From Citrobacter sp. Cu233 (GTDB lineage Bacteria > Pseudomonadota > Gammaproteobacteria > Enterobacterales > Enterobacteriaceae), in assembly GCF_030332225.1 (NCBI RefSeq), contig NZ_JAOWIF010000030.1, positions 16,688 to 80,687 on the forward strand: 64,000 bases of DNA, given 5' to 3'. Positions 48,845-59,889 of this stretch are shown piece by piece. How positions within the stretch are numbered: the stretch's first letter is position 1; every line of letters begins with the position of its first letter. The notes under the pieces are model-generated. The model was not told where the DNA came from. It saw only the letters and a list, made by a program, of their open reading frames with translations, and did not search any database. The position numbers and the translations under genes were made by a program.

Positions 48845-51800
48845 ATGACAGAACAACAAAAATTAACCTTCAACATCCTGCAGCAACAGCTGGAATCGCT
48901 GATGCTGCGCGACAGACAGCGTTTTTCTCGTCGCCTGCACGGCGTGAAGAAGGTTAAAAATCCTGATGCACAACAGGCCATTTACCAGGAGATGGCGAAA
49001 GAGATTGATCAGGCAGCCGGTAAGGTTGTGCTGCGTGAAGCCACCCGACCGACAATTACCTACCCGGAAAACCTGCCTGTCAGTCAGAAAAAACAGGACA
49101 TCCTGGACGCCATTCGCGACCATCAGGTGGTGATTGTTGCCGGGGAAACGGGTTCCGGTAAAACCACACAGCTACCAAAAATCTGTATGGAACTGGGCCG
49201 CGGGGTGAAAGGGCTGATTGGCCATACCCAACCGCGTCGTCTGGCTGCGCGTACCGTGGCTAACCGTATCGCCGAAGAGTTGCAAACCGAGCCGGGCGGC
49301 TGCATCGGCTATAAAGTGCGTTTCAGCGATCATGTCAGCGATAACACCATGGTTAAGCTGATGACGGACGGTATCTTGCTGGCGGAAATCCAGCAGGATC
49401 GGATGCTGATGCAGTACGACACCATCATCATCGATGAGGCCCACGAACGCAGCCTGAACATCGACTTTCTGCTCGGTTATTTGAAAGAGCTGCTGCCGCG
49501 CCGCCCGGATCTGAAAATCATCATCACCTCAGCGACCATCGATCCGGAGCGTTTTTCAAAGCATTTCAATAACGCGCCGATTATCGAAGTGTCCGGTCGG
49601 ACGTACCCGGTGGAAGTGCGCTATCGCCCCATTGTGGAAGATGCGGACGACACCGAGCGCGACCAGCTGCAGGCCATTTTCGATGCAGTAGATGAACTGG
49701 GACGTGAAAGTCAGGGCGACATTCTGATCTTCATGAGCGGCGAGCGCGAAATTCGCGACACCGCCGATGCGCTGAATAAGCTGGATTTACGCCACACCGA
49801 AGTGCTGCCGCTGTATGCACGCCTCTCTAACAGTGAGCAAAATCGCGTGTTCCAGTCGCACAGCGGGCGGCGCATTGTGCTGGCGACTAACGTGGCGGAA
49901 ACCTCGCTGACCGTGCCGGGGATCAAATACGTCATTGACCCTGGTACCGCGCGTATCAGCCGCTACAGCTACCGTACCAAAGTGCAGCGGTTGCCGATCG
50001 AACCGATATCTCAGGCGTCTGCCAACCAGCGTAAAGGTCGCTGTGGTCGTGTATCGGAAGGGATCTGTATTCGTCTGTATTCCGAAGACGACTTCCTGTC
50101 GCGCCCGGAGTTTACCGATCCGGAAATTCTGCGTACCAACCTGGCGTCCGTTATTTTGCAAATGACCGCGCTGGGTCTGGGGGATATCGCGGCATTCCCG
50201 TTTGTTGAAGCCCCGGATAAACGCAATATTCAGGATGGTGTGCGCCTGCTGGAAGAGCTGGGCGCGATCACCACCGATGAACAGCAAACAGCTTATAAAC
50301 TAACCCCGTTAGGCCGTCAGTTATCACAGCTACCGGTCGATCCGCGTCTGGCACGAATGGTGCTGGAAGCGCAGAAACATGGCTGCGTGCGCGAGGCGAT
50401 GATCATTACCTCAGCGCTGTCCATTCAGGACCCGCGCGAGCGCCCGATGGACAAACAGCAGGCGTCTGACGAAAAACACCGTCGTTTCCACGACAAAGAG
50501 TCCGATTTCCTTGCGTTTGTTAATCTGTGGAATTATCTCGGTGAGCAGCAAAAAGCGCTGTCATCGAACCAGTTCCGCCGTCAGTGCAAGCTCGACTTCC
50601 TCAACTATCTGCGCGTGCGTGAGTGGCAGGATATTTACACGCAACTGCGTCAGGTCGTGAAAGAGCTCGGTATTCCGGTGAACAGCGAACCCGCTGAGTA
50701 TCGGGAGATCCACGTCGCGCTGCTGACCGGTTTACTGTCGCATATCGGGATGAAAGATGCCGATAAGCAGGAATTTACCGGCGCACGTAACGCCCGTTTC
50801 TCGATCTTCCCCGGTTCCGGTTTATTCAAAAAACCGCCTAAATGGACGATGGTGGCAGAACTGGTGGAAACCAGCCGACTGTGGGGACGTATTGCCGCGC
50901 GTATCGATCCCGAGTGGGTGGAGCCGGTTGCTCAGCATCTGATGAAACGCTCGTACAGTGAACCGCACTGGGAACGCGCGCAGGGCGCGGTGATGGCGAC
51001 AGAAAAAGTCACCGTCTATGGCCTGCCAATTGTCGCTGCCCGTAAGGTGAACTACAGCCAGATCGATCCTGCGCTGTCGCGCGAACTGTTTATCCGTCAT
51101 GCGCTGGTGGAAGGTGACTGGCAGACGCGCCACGCGTTTTTCCGCGATAACCTGAAGCTGCGAGCGGAAGTGGAAGAGTTAGAACACAAATCACGCCGCC
51201 GCGATATCCTGGTCGACGATGAGACGCTGTTTGAATTTTATGACCAGCGCATCAGCCATGATGTGGTTTCCGCCCGCCATTTTGATAACTGGTGGAAGAA
51301 GGTCAGCCGCGAAACGCCGGATCTGCTCAACTTTGAAAAGAGCATGCTCATCAAAGAGGGCGCGGAGAAAATCAGCAAGCTGGATTACCCGAACTTCTGG
51401 CATCAGGGCAATCTCAAACTGCGGTTAAGCTACCAGTTTGAACCCGGTGCTGACGCCGACGGTGTAACCGTGCATATTCCGCTGCCGCTGTTAAACCAGG
51501 TCGAAGAGGCCGGGTTTGAATGGCAAATTCCGGGGCTGCGTCGTGAACTGGTGATCGCGCTGATTAAATCACTGCCAAAACCGGTACGACGTAACTTTGT
51601 GCCCGCGCCAAACTATGCGGAAGCGTTTTTAGGCCGCGTGACGCCGCTGGAACTGCCGTTGCTGGACTCGCTGGAACGCGAGCTGCGCCGGATGACCGGC
51701 GTCACCGTTGACCGCGAAGACTGGCACTGGGATCAGGTGCCCGATCACCTGAAAATCACCTTCCGGGTGGTGGACGATAAAAACAAGAAGCTGCAGGAAG

Positions 51801-52747
51801 GGCGTTCGCTGCAGGCGTTGAAAGATCTGCTGAAGGGCAAAGTTCAGGAAACACTCTCGGCGGTGGCAGATGACGGCATCGAACAGAGCGGGCTGCATAT
51901 TTGGAGCTTTGGTCAACTGCCGGAAAGTTACGAGCAAAAACGCGGCAACTACAAAGTGAAAGCGTGGCCGGCGCTGGTGGATGAGCGTGACAGCGTGGCC
52001 ATCAAGCTGTTTGATAACCCGCTGGAGCAACAGCAGGCCATGTGGAGCGGGTTACGTCGTCTGTTGCTGCTGAATATCCCATCACCTATCAAATATTTAC
52101 ACGAGAAGCTGCCCAACAAAGCCAAGCTGGGGCTGTATTTTAACCCGTACGGCAAAGTGTTGGATTTGATTGACGACTGTATTTCCTGCGGTGTGGATAG
52201 GCTTATCGATGCTAACGGTGGTCCGGTATGGACGGAAGAGGGCTTTGCGGCGTTGCACGAAAAAGTGCGGGCTGAGCTGAATGACACAGTGGTTGATATT
52301 GCGAAGCAGGTCGAACAGATCCTGACGGCGGTGTTCAATATCAATAAACGCCTGAAAGGACGCGTGGATATGACCATGGCGCTGGGGCTTTCGGATATCA
52401 AAGCGCAAATGGGCGGGCTGGTGTACCGTGGATTTGTCACCGGCAACGGCTTCAAGCGTTTGGGCGATACTTTGCGTTATCTGCAGGCGATTGAAAAACG
52501 GCTGGAGAAACTGGCCATCGATCCGCACCGCGATCGCGCGCAGATGCTGAAAGTGGACAGCGTGCAGCAGGCCTGGCAGCAGTGGTTCAATAAACTGCCG
52601 CCTGCGCGCCGAGAAGATGACGATGTCAAAGAGATCCGCTGGATGATAGAAGAGCTGCGCGTCAGCTACTTTGCCCAGCAGCTCGGCACGCCATATCCTA
52701 TTTCGGACAAACGTATTCTGCAGGCGATGGAGCAGATATCGGGTTAG
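48845..52747 (+). CDS. hrpA: ATP-dependent RNA helicase HrpA
   Basis: This 1300-residue DEAH-box helicase has walker A GETGSGKTTQ, DEAH (IIDEAHERSL), SAT and QRKGRCGRV, followed by the helicase-associated and OB-like domains and a long C-terminal region. HrpA resolves collided ribosomes in E. coli and affects fimbrial mRNA processing. The length equals the E. coli protein. It is a single gene flanked by azoR and ydcF as in K-12. Confidence 0.97.
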   Translation: MTEQQKLTFNILQQQLESLMLRDRQRFSRRLHGVKKVKNPDAQQAIYQEMAKEIDQAAGKVVLREATRPTITYPENLPVSQKKQDILDAIRDHQVVIVAGETGSGKTTQLPKICMELGRGVKGLIGHTQPRRLAARTVANRIAEELQTEPGGCIGYKVRFSDHVSDNTMVKLMTDGILLAEIQQDRMLMQYDTIIIDEAHERSLNIDFLLGYLKELLPRRPDLKIIITSATIDPERFSKHFNNAPIIEVSGRTYPVEVRYRPIVEDADDTERDQLQAIFDAVDELGRESQGDILIFMSGEREIRDTADALNKLDLRHTEVLPLYARLSNSEQNRVFQSHSGRRIVLATNVAETSLTVPGIKYVIDPGTARISRYSYRTKVQRLPIEPISQASANQRKGRCGRVSEGICIRLYSEDDFLSRPEFTDPEILRTNLASVILQMTALGLGDIAAFPFVEAPDKRNIQDGVRLLEELGAITTDEQQTAYKLTPLGRQLSQLPVDPRLARMVLEAQKHGCVREAMIITSALSIQDPRERPMDKQQASDEKHRRFHDKESDFLAFVNLWNYLGEQQKALSSNQFRRQCKLDFLNYLRVREWQDIYTQLRQVVKELGIPVNSEPAEYREIHVALLTGLLSHIGMKDADKQEFTGARNARFSIFPGSGLFKKPPKWTMVAELVETSRLWGRIAARIDPEWVEPVAQHLMKRSYSEPHWERAQGAVMATEKVTVYGLPIVAARKVNYSQIDPALSRELFIRHALVEGDWQTRHAFFRDNLKLRAEVEELEHKSRRRDILVDDETLFEFYDQRISHDVVSARHFDNWWKKVSRETPDLLNFEKSMLIKEGAEKISKLDYPNFWHQGNLKLRLSYQFEPGADADGVTVHIPLPLLNQVEEAGFEWQIPGLRRELVIALIKSLPKPVRRNFVPAPNYAEAFLGRVTPLELPLLDSLERELRRMTGVTVDREDWHWDQVPDHLKITFRVVDDKNKKLQEGRSLQALKDLLKGKVQETLSAVADDGIEQSGLHIWSFGQLPESYEQKRGNYKVKAWPALVDERDSVAIKLFDNPLEQQQAMWSGLRRLLLLNIPSPIKYLHEKLPNKAKLGLYFNPYGKVLDLIDDCISCGVDRLIDANGGPVWTEEGFAALHEKVRAELNDTVVDIAKQVEQILTAVFNINKRLKGRVDMTMALGLSDIKAQMGGLVYRGFVTGNGFKRLGDTLRYLQAIEKRLEKLAIDPHRDRAQMLKVDSVQQAWQQWFNKLPPARREDDDVKEIRWMIEELRVSYFAQQLGTPYPISDKRILQAMEQISG

Positions 52748-52752
52748 ACCGT

Positions 52753-52784
52753 ATGCCGGATAAGGCGTAGTCGCCATCCGGCAT
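52753..52784. repeat. REP element between hrpA and ydcF
   Basis: The arms ATGCCGGAT and ATCCGGCAT enclose AAGGCGTAGTCGCC, the classic REP shape. It may also stabilise the hrpA mRNA end. Confidence 0.85.
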
Positions 52785-52816
52785 GTGCACCCGGTAAAGA
52801 ACAACGATCAGGAGTC

Positions 52817-53614
52817 ATGAACATGAGACAGTTTCCGCCACTTTCCGCCACCACCCTTGCGGCGATTAACACCGTAGGGCAATGGCTGGCGCAGAATGAT
52901 TTCGCTGAAAATATCACGGTTCAGGCAGATTGCGTGATTCTGGCCGGGAACGCGGTGATCCCGACCATCGATGCGGCCTGCCAGATAGCGAAAGAGCACC
53001 AGATTCCCTTGCTGATTAGCGGGGGAATAGGCCATTCCACAACGTTTCTGTATAACGCGATTGCTCAACATCCGCGCTATAACATCATCCGCACCAGCGG
53101 ACGAGCAGAAGCTGCGATCCTGGCTGATATCGCGCACCAGTTCTGGCACATTCCCGGTGAGAAAATTTGGGTGGAGGATCAATCCACCAACTGTGGGGAA
53201 AACGCCCGGTTCAGTTGTGCGTTGCTGCGTCAGGCGGCCCAAACCATGGAGACCGTCATTGTGGTGCAGGATCCCACCATGCAGCGCCGTACAATGGCAA
53301 CATTTCAGCGTGTAACGCGTGACGACCTGCAGGCGCCGCGCTGGCTCAGCTTTCCCGGTTTTGTCCCCGAGTTGACCGAGCAGGGCGACGGTGTGAATTT
53401 TGCGCCGACCGCGGAAGGTCTGTGGTCGGTAGATCGCTACCTGTCACTCATTACCGGTGAGCTTCCGCGTCTGCGTGATGATGAAACCGGTTATGGGCCC
53501 CGTGGTCGCGATTTTATTGCGCATGTGGATATTCCGCAGGCCGTTGAGGAGGCGTGGTTACATCTGCAACACGACGCCGCGCTGATTGACTTATTGAATA
53601 GCCGTTCTTTGTAA
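52817..53614 (+). CDS. ydcF: DUF218 SAM-binding protein YdcF
   Basis: This 265-residue DUF218 protein shows [18 protein letters not shown] and the ENARFS block. E. coli YdcF binds S-adenosylmethionine in crystals, but no activity is established. The sequence is co-linear with E. coli with more change in the last third. ATG at 52817 (MNMRQ) follows CAGGAG; a second ATG two codons later is also possible. Confidence 0.93.
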   Translation: MNMRQFPPLSATTLAAINTVGQWLAQNDFAENITVQADCVILAGNAVIPTIDAACQIAKEHQIPLLISGGIGHSTTFLYNAIAQHPRYNIIRTSGRAEAAILADIAHQFWHIPGEKIWVEDQSTNCGENARFSCALLRQAAQTMETVIVVQDPTMQRRTMATFQRVTRDDLQAPRWLSFPGFVPELTEQGDGVNFAPTAEGLWSVDRYLSLITGELPRLRDDETGYGPRGRDFIAHVDIPQAVEEAWLHLQHDAALIDLLNSRSL

Positions 53615-53622
53615 TCTCCGTT

Positions 53623-53654
53623 GCCCGTTTGTCGCTTTTTTTGTGCAAACGGGC
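53623..53654. terminator. Possible terminator after ydcF
   Basis: GCCCGTTTG and CAAACGGGC form a 9-bp stem around a T-rich loop (CGCTTTTTTT). The T-run is inside the loop rather than after the stem, so the efficiency is uncertain. Confidence 0.5.
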
Positions 53655-53813
53655 ATTCATCCCGCGAGTTTTTTCCCTTCACGACGATGTTGCCTGACGC
53701 TTTTATGAAGCGGCTCACAGAACCACCATTGCAGTGGCAATGTGTTATGCATGATTGATATTAATTAACAATAGTTTTACTTGTTAAAAACAAATTAATC
53801 ACAGGAGAAGCGC

Positions 53814-55253
53814 ATGTCAGTACCCGTACAACATCCTATGTATATCGATGGGCAGTTTGTGACCTGGCACGATGACGCCTGGATTGATGTCGTCAATCCG
53901 GCGACGGAAGAGGTTATTTCCCGTATCCCTGATGGCCGCGCCGAGGATGCACGTAAGGCTATCGACGCCGCACATCGTGCCCAACCTGAATGGGAGGCGC
54001 TGCCCGCCATTGAACGCGCCGCCTGGTTACGCAAGATTTCCGCCGGGATCCGTGAACGCGCCGGTGAAATTAGCGCGCTGATTGTGGCTGAGGGCGGGAA
54101 GATCCAACAGCTGGCGGATATCGAAGTCTCGTTTACCGCCGACTACATCGATTATATGGCGGAGTGGGCGCGGCGTTATGAAGGCGAGATCCTGCAAAGC
54201 GATCGTCCGGGCGAAAACATCCTGCTGTTTAAGCGTGCGTTGGGCGTAACGACGGGCATTCTGCCGTGGAACTTCCCGTTTTTCCTGATTGCCCGCAAAC
54301 TGGCGCCCGCACTGCTGACGGGGAATACCATTGTCATTAAACCCAGCGAATTCACGCCAAACAATGCTATCGCCTTCGCCAAAATTGTCGATGATATCGG
54401 TCTGCCGCGCGGGGTGTTTAACCTGGTGCTCGGGCGTGGCGAAACGGTGGGGCAGGAACTCGCCGGGAACCCGAAAGTGGCGATGGTGAGCATGACCGGC
54501 AGCGTGGTGGCGGGGGAGAAAATCATGGCTGCAGCGGCGAAAAATATCACCAAGGTGTGTCTGGAATTGGGTGGTAAAGCGCCGGCAATCGTCATGGATG
54601 ATGCCGATCTTGAGCTGGCCGTGAAGGCAATTGTTGACTCGCGGGTGATTAACACCGGTCAGGTGTGCAACTGTGCCGAACGCGTGTACGTTCAGAAAGG
54701 TATTTACGACCAGTTCGTTAATCGTTTGGGCGAGGCAATGAAAGCTGTGCAGTTTGGCAACCCGGCCGAGCGTAATGACATCGCGATGGGGCCGCTGATT
54801 AACGCCGCCGCGCTGGCACGTGTGGAACAGAAAGTGGCGCGCGCGGTGCAGGAGGGAGCCCGTGTGGTGCTGGGCGGTAAAGCCATAGAGGGGAAAGGCT
54901 ATTATTACCCGCCAACATTGTTGCTGGATGTGCGTCAGGAAATGGCAATAATGCACGAAGAGACATTTGGCCCAGTGCTACCGGTGGTGTCGTTTGACTC
55001 GCTGGATGAGGCAATTGCGATGGCTAACGACAGCGACTACGGACTGACTTCATCGATTTACACGCAAAACCTGAACACGGCGATGAAGGCGATTAAGGGA
55101 CTGAAGTTTGGCGAAACCTATATTAATCGCGAAAACTTCGAGGCAATGCAGGGCTTCCACGCAGGCTGGCGCAAGTCCGGCATCGGTGGCGCAGACGGTA
55201 AGCACGGTCTGAACGAGTATCTGCAAACGCAGGTGGTTTATCTGCAGTCTTAA
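53814..55253 (+). CDS. aldA: Lactaldehyde/glycolaldehyde dehydrogenase AldA
   Basis: This 479-residue NAD-dependent aldehyde dehydrogenase oxidises L-lactaldehyde (from fucose and rhamnose) and glycolaldehyde. The active-site cysteine lies in GQVCNCAERV (about residue 285) and the glutamate in LELGGKAP (about 251). Length and sequence match E. coli AldA. CACAGGAG precedes the ATG. E. coli aldA is under CRP and ArcA control; I did not identify those sites here. Confidence 0.97.
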   Translation: MSVPVQHPMYIDGQFVTWHDDAWIDVVNPATEEVISRIPDGRAEDARKAIDAAHRAQPEWEALPAIERAAWLRKISAGIRERAGEISALIVAEGGKIQQLADIEVSFTADYIDYMAEWARRYEGEILQSDRPGENILLFKRALGVTTGILPWNFPFFLIARKLAPALLTGNTIVIKPSEFTPNNAIAFAKIVDDIGLPRGVFNLVLGRGETVGQELAGNPKVAMVSMTGSVVAGEKIMAAAAKNITKVCLELGGKAPAIVMDDADLELAVKAIVDSRVINTGQVCNCAERVYVQKGIYDQFVNRLGEAMKAVQFGNPAERNDIAMGPLINAAALARVEQKVARAVQEGARVVLGGKAIEGKGYYYPPTLLLDVRQEMAIMHEETFGPVLPVVSFDSLDEAIAMANDSDYGLTSSIYTQNLNTAMKAIKGLKFGETYINRENFEAMQGFHAGWRKSGIGGADGKHGLNEYLQTQVVYLQS

Positions 55254-55258
55254 TTTTT

Positions 55259-55288
55259 ATGCCGGGTAGCACTGTCGTTACCCGGCAT
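55259..55288. terminator. Bidirectional terminator/REP-like hairpin between aldA and gapC
   Basis: The arms ATGCCGGGTA and TACCCGGCAT, with a 10-nt loop, lie between converging genes. AATTTTT precedes it on the plus strand. Confidence 0.75.
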
Positions 55289-55299
55289 CCTTCAACACA

Positions 55300-56301
55300 C
55301 TAAAGCGTGATAAATTTATCCAGTGTACGGATAAGTTGGGTGACAAAACCGTACTCGTTATCGTACCAGGCCACGGTTTTTACCAGTTGCAGATCGCCCA
55401 CTTCGGTGATCTCGGTTTGTGTCGCATCAAATACTGAACCGAAATGTGAGCCAATGACATCGGACGAGACAATTTCTTCGTCGGTATAGCCGAATGATGC
55501 ATTGTTCAGCGTTGCCTTTTTCAGTGCGTTGTTAACCTCTTCCGCAGTGACTTTTTTATCCAGAATCGACACCAGTTCAGTGACAGATCCGGTTTTTACC
55601 GGAACACGCTGGGCGTGGCCTTTTAATTTCCCACTCAGGGCCGGGATCACCAGACCAATCGCCTTCGCCGCACCGGTGGTATGAGGAATGATATTTTCTG
55701 CTGCCGCGCGTGAGGCGCGCAGATCCTTACCTCGTGGCCCATCAACAAGTGACTGTGTCCCGGTATAGGCATGGATGGTGGTCATGGTACCAAGCTGAAT
55801 ACCGAAGTTGTCATGCAGCGCTTTTGCCATCGGTGCCAGGCAGTTAGTGGTGCACGATGCGACAGAAATAATCCGATCGTTTGCATCCATCGTGTCGTCA
55901 TTCACGTTAAAGACGATCGTCTTCATCTCTCCCGCAGGGGCGGATATCAGGACTTTTTGGGCGCCTGCATCCAGGTGGGCCTGTGATTTTTCTGTTGAGG
56001 TATAAAAGCCGGTGCACTCGATGATAATTTCCGCACCTGTGGTTCTCCACGGAATATTTTTGGCCTCTTTTTCGGCGTAAACGGCAATTTTTTTACCATC
56101 GACAATCAGTGCGTCCTCGGTAAAGTCGACGCTCCAGGGGAATGGTCCGTAGTTTGAATCGTGTTTTAACAGATAGGCGAGGATTTTCGGTGAGGTAAGG
56201 TCATTAATAGCGACAACCTCCACGCTGCTTTTGACTTCCAGTAGCCGACGCAATACCAGACGACCGATACGACCAAAACCGTTAATGCCAATTTTACTCA
56301 T
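55300..56301 (-). CDS. gapC: Glyceraldehyde-3-phosphate dehydrogenase C (intact)
   Basis: This 333-residue, full-length phosphorylating GAPDH has NAD motif [10 protein letters not shown], catalytic cysteine in SCTTNCLAP, the catalytic His in the HAYTGTQ to PHTTGA region and the C-terminal WYDNEYG motif. The K-12 gapC is a frameshifted pseudogene; here the frame is uninterrupted, so the protein is likely made. It is a paralogue of GapA. Position beside aldA and cybB is as in K-12. Confidence 0.95.
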   Translation of the reverse strand: MSKIGINGFGRIGRLVLRRLLEVKSSVEVVAINDLTSPKILAYLLKHDSNYGPFPWSVDFTEDALIVDGKKIAVYAEKEAKNIPWRTTGAEIIIECTGFYTSTEKSQAHLDAGAQKVLISAPAGEMKTIVFNVNDDTMDANDRIISVASCTTNCLAPMAKALHDNFGIQLGTMTTIHAYTGTQSLVDGPRGKDLRASRAAAENIIPHTTGAAKAIGLVIPALSGKLKGHAQRVPVKTGSVTELVSILDKKVTAEEVNNALKKATLNNASFGYTDEEIVSSDVIGSHFGSVFDATQTEITEVGDLQLVKTVAWYDNEYGFVTQLIRTLDKFITL

Positions 56302-56490
56302 GGTTTTCTCCTGTCAGGATGAGACGGTACGACATATTTTCCCTACCAGGCATAGTCCAGTCAGGCATCCGCGGCAATAGCTGTTTTTGCGGCTAAACGT
56401 AACTGACTGAAAATGAGTGAACAAAACTTAATGAATTTTTAACAAAAGCCCGTTATGTTGACGCATTATTGTTTTTATTCGAGAAGTGTT

Positions 56491-57021
56491 ATGGGGAATA
56501 AGTATTCTGGCCTGCAAATTGGCATTCACTGGCTGGTCTTTTTGTTGGTCATTGTGGCCTACAGTGCCATGGAGTTTCGCGGATTTTTCCCGCGCAGCTA
56601 TCGTCCCGGGTTCAACATGGTGCATGTTTCCTGCGGTATCACGATTTTAGCGTTGATGGTGGCACGTCTGCTGGTCAGACTTAAGTATCCGGCACCACCG
56701 ATTGAACCAAAACCGAAGCCGATGATGACGGGTATGGCACATCTGGGGCATCTGGTTATCTATCTGCTGTTTATTGCGCTGCCGATTATTGGCCTGGTGA
56801 TGATGTATAACCGGGGAAATCCGTGGGTTGCATTCGGCATTGTTATGCCACATGCAGCAGAAGCCAACTTTGAACTGGCCGATATGTTGAAATCATGGCA
56901 CGAAACGCTGGCAAACCTGGGTTATTTTGTCATTGGCCTGCATGCCGCCGCGGCTCTGTTACATCACTATTTCTGGAAGGATAATACGCTGTTGCGCATG
57001 ATGCCGCGTAAGCGTTCGTAA
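56491..57021 (+). CDS. cybB: Cytochrome b561
   Basis: This 176-residue four-helix membrane cytochrome carries two hemes and acts as a superoxide:ubiquinone oxidoreductase. Heme ligand histidines lie in IHWLVF, VHVSCGI, HLGHLVIY and GLHAAAAL. The start at 56491 (MGNKYSGLQ) matches the E. coli length and follows GAGAAG; 12 upstream codons are open. In K-12 it is followed by mokB/hokB and trg; here an EamA transporter comes next. Confidence 0.95.
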   Translation: MGNKYSGLQIGIHWLVFLLVIVAYSAMEFRGFFPRSYRPGFNMVHVSCGITILALMVARLLVRLKYPAPPIEPKPKPMMTGMAHLGHLVIYLLFIALPIIGLVMMYNRGNPWVAFGIVMPHAAEANFELADMLKSWHETLANLGYFVIGLHAAAALLHHYFWKDNTLLRMMPRKRS

Positions 57022-57034
57022 CATTGATTATCAT

Positions 57035-57063
57035 CGCCCCGTGTTATGCGGGGCGTTTGTTTT
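57035..57063 (+). terminator. Intrinsic terminator of cybB
   Basis: The stem CGCCCCG/CGGGGCG with a 7-nt loop is followed by TTTGTTTT, 13 bp after the stop. Confidence 0.88.
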
Positions 57064-57070
57064 AGGTCGA

Positions 57071-57979
57071 TTATTTTTGGATACTCTGTACCTGCGCAGT
57101 TCGTTTTTTCAGGCTGACGATGGCCAGGGCCAGAACAATCAGTACGATGCCGCTGCCTTCGACAACACCAGGCTCCTCGCCCAGCAACCACCAGGAAAAC
57201 AGTACCCCACAGACTGGCACCGCCAGTGTGCTTAAACTGGCAATACTGGCAGGCAGGTTACGCAACACAAACAGCCATAAACTCCATGCCAGCGCTGTGG
57301 CCAGTACGGCGCTATATCCTAATGCCCAGAATACGACAGGCTGCCAGTCAGGTGTTCGCTGTGGGACCAGCCAGGCTACCAGACTCATCACCAACGCGGC
57401 ATACAGCATCTGCCACGAGGTTAGTGCTAACAGGTCGATATTGGGATGACGAACATACATACGTTTAGCGACAACCGCACTGGCTCCCCAACTGATGCCC
57501 GAGAGAATTGCCAGCAGCGCGCTCTTCATTGACGAAAAGTCCAGTTGCCACGGCTGTAATACCAGTATCAATCCAAACGCCGCCACCGCAATAGCGACGT
57601 ACTGCAAACGACGCATGCGTTCACCAAGAAAAAGGGCGGCCATAATGACCACCCAGAAGGGCATGGTATAACTCAGAATGGCAACTTTCCCCGCACCGCC
57701 GCTGACCAGTGCCCACTGTGATAGCCCCACCATACCGCACGTTTGTAACAAGGCTATCGCCAACGTATAACCGAACGGGGTCGGGCGCATTCCGCGTCCG
57801 CGTAGCATCAGGACAATAAATAATAACAACGCCCCAAAAGAACAACGTAATGCGGTGAAGTCGAATGAGCCAATGTAGTGCGTGACCTGTTTCATGGCAA
57901 TCCAGCTATAGCTCCAGATGAGCGTTAGCGCGATCAGGCCGCCAATGGCCAGCGGATTGCTTTTCCCTGCGGTAGTCAT
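57071..57979 (-). CDS. EamA-family (DMT) inner-membrane transporter
   Basis: This 302-residue protein has ten hydrophobic segments in two EamA repeats (about 12-140 and 155-290), as in RhtA/YdcZ-type drug/metabolite exporters. Conserved segments are [11 protein letters not shown] and ALFLGERM in repeat 1 and WWLLGEEPG in repeat 2. The substrate cannot be told from sequence. It is a monocistronic unit between cybB and umuDC. The flanks mark where the K-12 order is lost. Confidence 0.85.
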   Translation of the reverse strand: MTTAGKSNPLAIGGLIALTLIWSYSWIAMKQVTHYIGSFDFTALRCSFGALLLFIVLMLRGRGMRPTPFGYTLAIALLQTCGMVGLSQWALVSGGAGKVAILSYTMPFWVVIMAALFLGERMRRLQYVAIAVAAFGLILVLQPWQLDFSSMKSALLAILSGISWGASAVVAKRMYVRHPNIDLLALTSWQMLYAALVMSLVAWLVPQRTPDWQPVVFWALGYSAVLATALAWSLWLFVLRNLPASIASLSTLAVPVCGVLFSWWLLGEEPGVVEGSGIVLIVLALAIVSLKKRTAQVQSIQK

Positions 57980-58121
57980 AGTGTGTCCGTTTTGATGATT
58001 TTATGGCGCTACTATACCCGGTTTCATGTCGCGATACTTTTGTGCAGACACTAGTCGTTATAATTCAGGTGAATAGCAATAGCGCCACAAAAAGCCTCTT
58101 GAACAACTGCTCAGATAAAAC

Positions 58122-58141
58122 TACTGTATATAAATACAGTT
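58122..58141 (+). promoter_or_regulatory. LexA (SOS) box upstream of umuD
   Basis: CTGTATATAAATACAG (58124-58139) fits the CTGT-N8-ACAG consensus exactly. It sits 20 bp upstream of the umuD start, as in E. coli umuDC. Confidence 0.92.
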
Positions 58142-58159
58142 AACATTGGATGAGTCATT

Positions 58160-58579
58160 ATGTTGTTTCTCAAGCCAGCGGATCTCCGCGAAATCAATAC
58201 AATCCCTTTGTTTAGTGACCTTGTTCAGTGCGGGTTTCCCAGCCCGGCTGCGGATTATGTTGAGCGGGGCATCGATTTGAATGAATTGCTAATTCAGCAT
58301 CCCAGTGCCACGTACTTCGTGAAAGCAGCGGGGGATTCAATGATTGAGGGGGGGATCGATGATGGTGATTTGCTGGTTGTTGACAGTTCGCTGACGGCGG
58401 TACATGGCGATATTATTATCGCTGCCGTTGATGGCGAGTTCACGGTTAAGCGGCTGCAGCTTCGTCCAACGGTACAGCTCGTTCCAATGAACAGCGCTTA
58501 TACACCGATCGTTATCGGTCGTGAAGAATCACTGAATGTATTCGGTGTCGTTACCTATGCCGTGAAGGCTCTGCGCTGA
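58160..58579 (+). CDS. umuD: DNA polymerase V subunit UmuD
   Basis: This 139-residue protein undergoes RecA-aided self-cleavage between Cys24 and Gly25 (VQCGFPS), giving UmuD'. The catalytic dyad Ser60 (GDSM) and Lys97 (VKRL) is at E. coli positions. Together with UmuC it forms the translesion polymerase. Its stop overlaps the umuC start (TGATG). Confidence 0.96.
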   Translation: MLFLKPADLREINTIPLFSDLVQCGFPSPAADYVERGIDLNELLIQHPSATYFVKAAGDSMIEGGIDDGDLLVVDSSLTAVHGDIIIAAVDGEFTVKRLQLRPTVQLVPMNSAYTPIVIGREESLNVFGVVTYAVKALR

Positions 58580-59889
58580 TGTTTGCGCTCTGCGATGTAA
58601 ATTCGTTTTACGCCAGCTGTGAGACCGTTTTCCGGCCTGATCTCTGTGATAAACCGGTTGTGGTTCTCTCAAATAACGATGGCTGTGTTATTGCCTGCAG
58701 CGCGGAGGCCAAAAAACTGGGGATCCAAATGGGGGCCCCGTACTTCAAACAAAAAGATCTGTTTCGACGTTACGGCGTGACGTGCTTTAGTTCAAATTAC
58801 GAGCTGTATGCGGATATGAGCAGCAGAGTCATGTCCATTCTGGAGGAACTCTCTCCGCGCGTAGAAAGATACAGTATTGATGAAGCGTTCTGTGACTTGA
58901 CGGGGGTGAGGAACTGCAGAGATCTTACTGATTTTGGTCGTGAGATGAGGGACTCTATTTTGCAGAAAACTCATCTTAAAGTGGGTGTCGGTATTGCCCA
59001 GACCAAAACACTGGCTAAGTTGGCAAACTATGCGGCTAAAAAGTGGCAGGATCAGACTGGCAGTGTGGTCGATTTATCGAATAGCGAGCGCCAACGCAAA
59101 CTGATGGCCGCAGTTCCGGTAGATGAAGTCTGGGGCATTGGCCGCCGTATCGGTAAGAAACTGGATACAATGGGCATTAAAACGGTTTGCGACCTGGCCG
59201 AAACCGATATTCGCTTTATTCGCAAACATTTCAGCGTTGTGCTGGAAAGAACCGTACGGGAATTGCGCGGCGAATCGTGTCTGGCGCTGGAAGAGTTTGC
59301 GCCGGTAAAGCAGGAAATCATCTGCTCAAGGTCGTTTGGTGAACGGCTCACGGATTACAATGCCATGCGGGAGGCGATTTGCACCTATGCTTCACGTGCA
59401 GCGGAGAAGTTGCGCGGAGAGCACCAGTTCTGCCGCTTCATTTGTACGTTTATTAAAACCAGTCCATTTGCCCATAACGAACCTTACTATGGTAACAACG
59501 CGTCGGTAAAACTACTGACACCAACCCAGGACAGCCGGGATATTATTGGTGCGGCGACGCGTTGCCTTGACGCCATCTGGCGAGAGGGGCGGCATTATCA
59601 AAAAGCAGGCGTGATGCTAGGGGATTTTTTCAGTTCCGGTGTGGCTCAGCTAAATCTTTTTGATGAAAACGTCCCGCGGCATAATAGCGACAAGCTGATG
59701 ACGGTTCTGGATACTCTTAATGCTAAAAATGGTAAAGGGACGCTCTGGTTTGCCGGACAAGGGATACAGCAGCCATGGGCAATGAAACGAGACATGCTCT
59801 CACCTCGCTATACGACGAGATACAGTGATTTACTGCGGGTGGGGGATCTCCAACGGTGTAACGCCGCATCTACGATTGCGTGTATCTGA
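58579..59889 (+). CDS. umuC: DNA polymerase V catalytic subunit UmuC, with altered C-terminus
   Basis: This Y-family polymerase has [10 protein letters not shown] at the start, catalytic SIDEAF (Asp101, Glu102) and the little-finger domain. E. coli UmuC has 422 residues, ending SDLLRVK as I recall. Here the match reaches SDLLRV and then runs into 15 unrelated residues ([15 protein letters not shown]), giving 436 residues. The polymerase core is complete; the beta-clamp-binding motif (QLNLF, about 355) is intact. The 3' end appears to be a junction with foreign DNA. Confidence 0.94.
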   Translation: MFALCDVNSFYASCETVFRPDLCDKPVVVLSNNDGCVIACSAEAKKLGIQMGAPYFKQKDLFRRYGVTCFSSNYELYADMSSRVMSILEELSPRVERYSIDEAFCDLTGVRNCRDLTDFGREMRDSILQKTHLKVGVGIAQTKTLAKLANYAAKKWQDQTGSVVDLSNSERQRKLMAAVPVDEVWGIGRRIGKKLDTMGIKTVCDLAETDIRFIRKHFSVVLERTVRELRGESCLALEEFAPVKQEIICSRSFGERLTDYNAMREAICTYASRAAEKLRGEHQFCRFICTFIKTSPFAHNEPYYGNNASVKLLTPTQDSRDIIGAATRCLDAIWREGRHYQKAGVMLGDFFSSGVAQLNLFDENVPRHNSDKLMTVLDTLNAKNGKGTLWFAGQGIQQPWAMKRDMLSPRYTTRYSDLLRVGDLQRCNAASTIACI

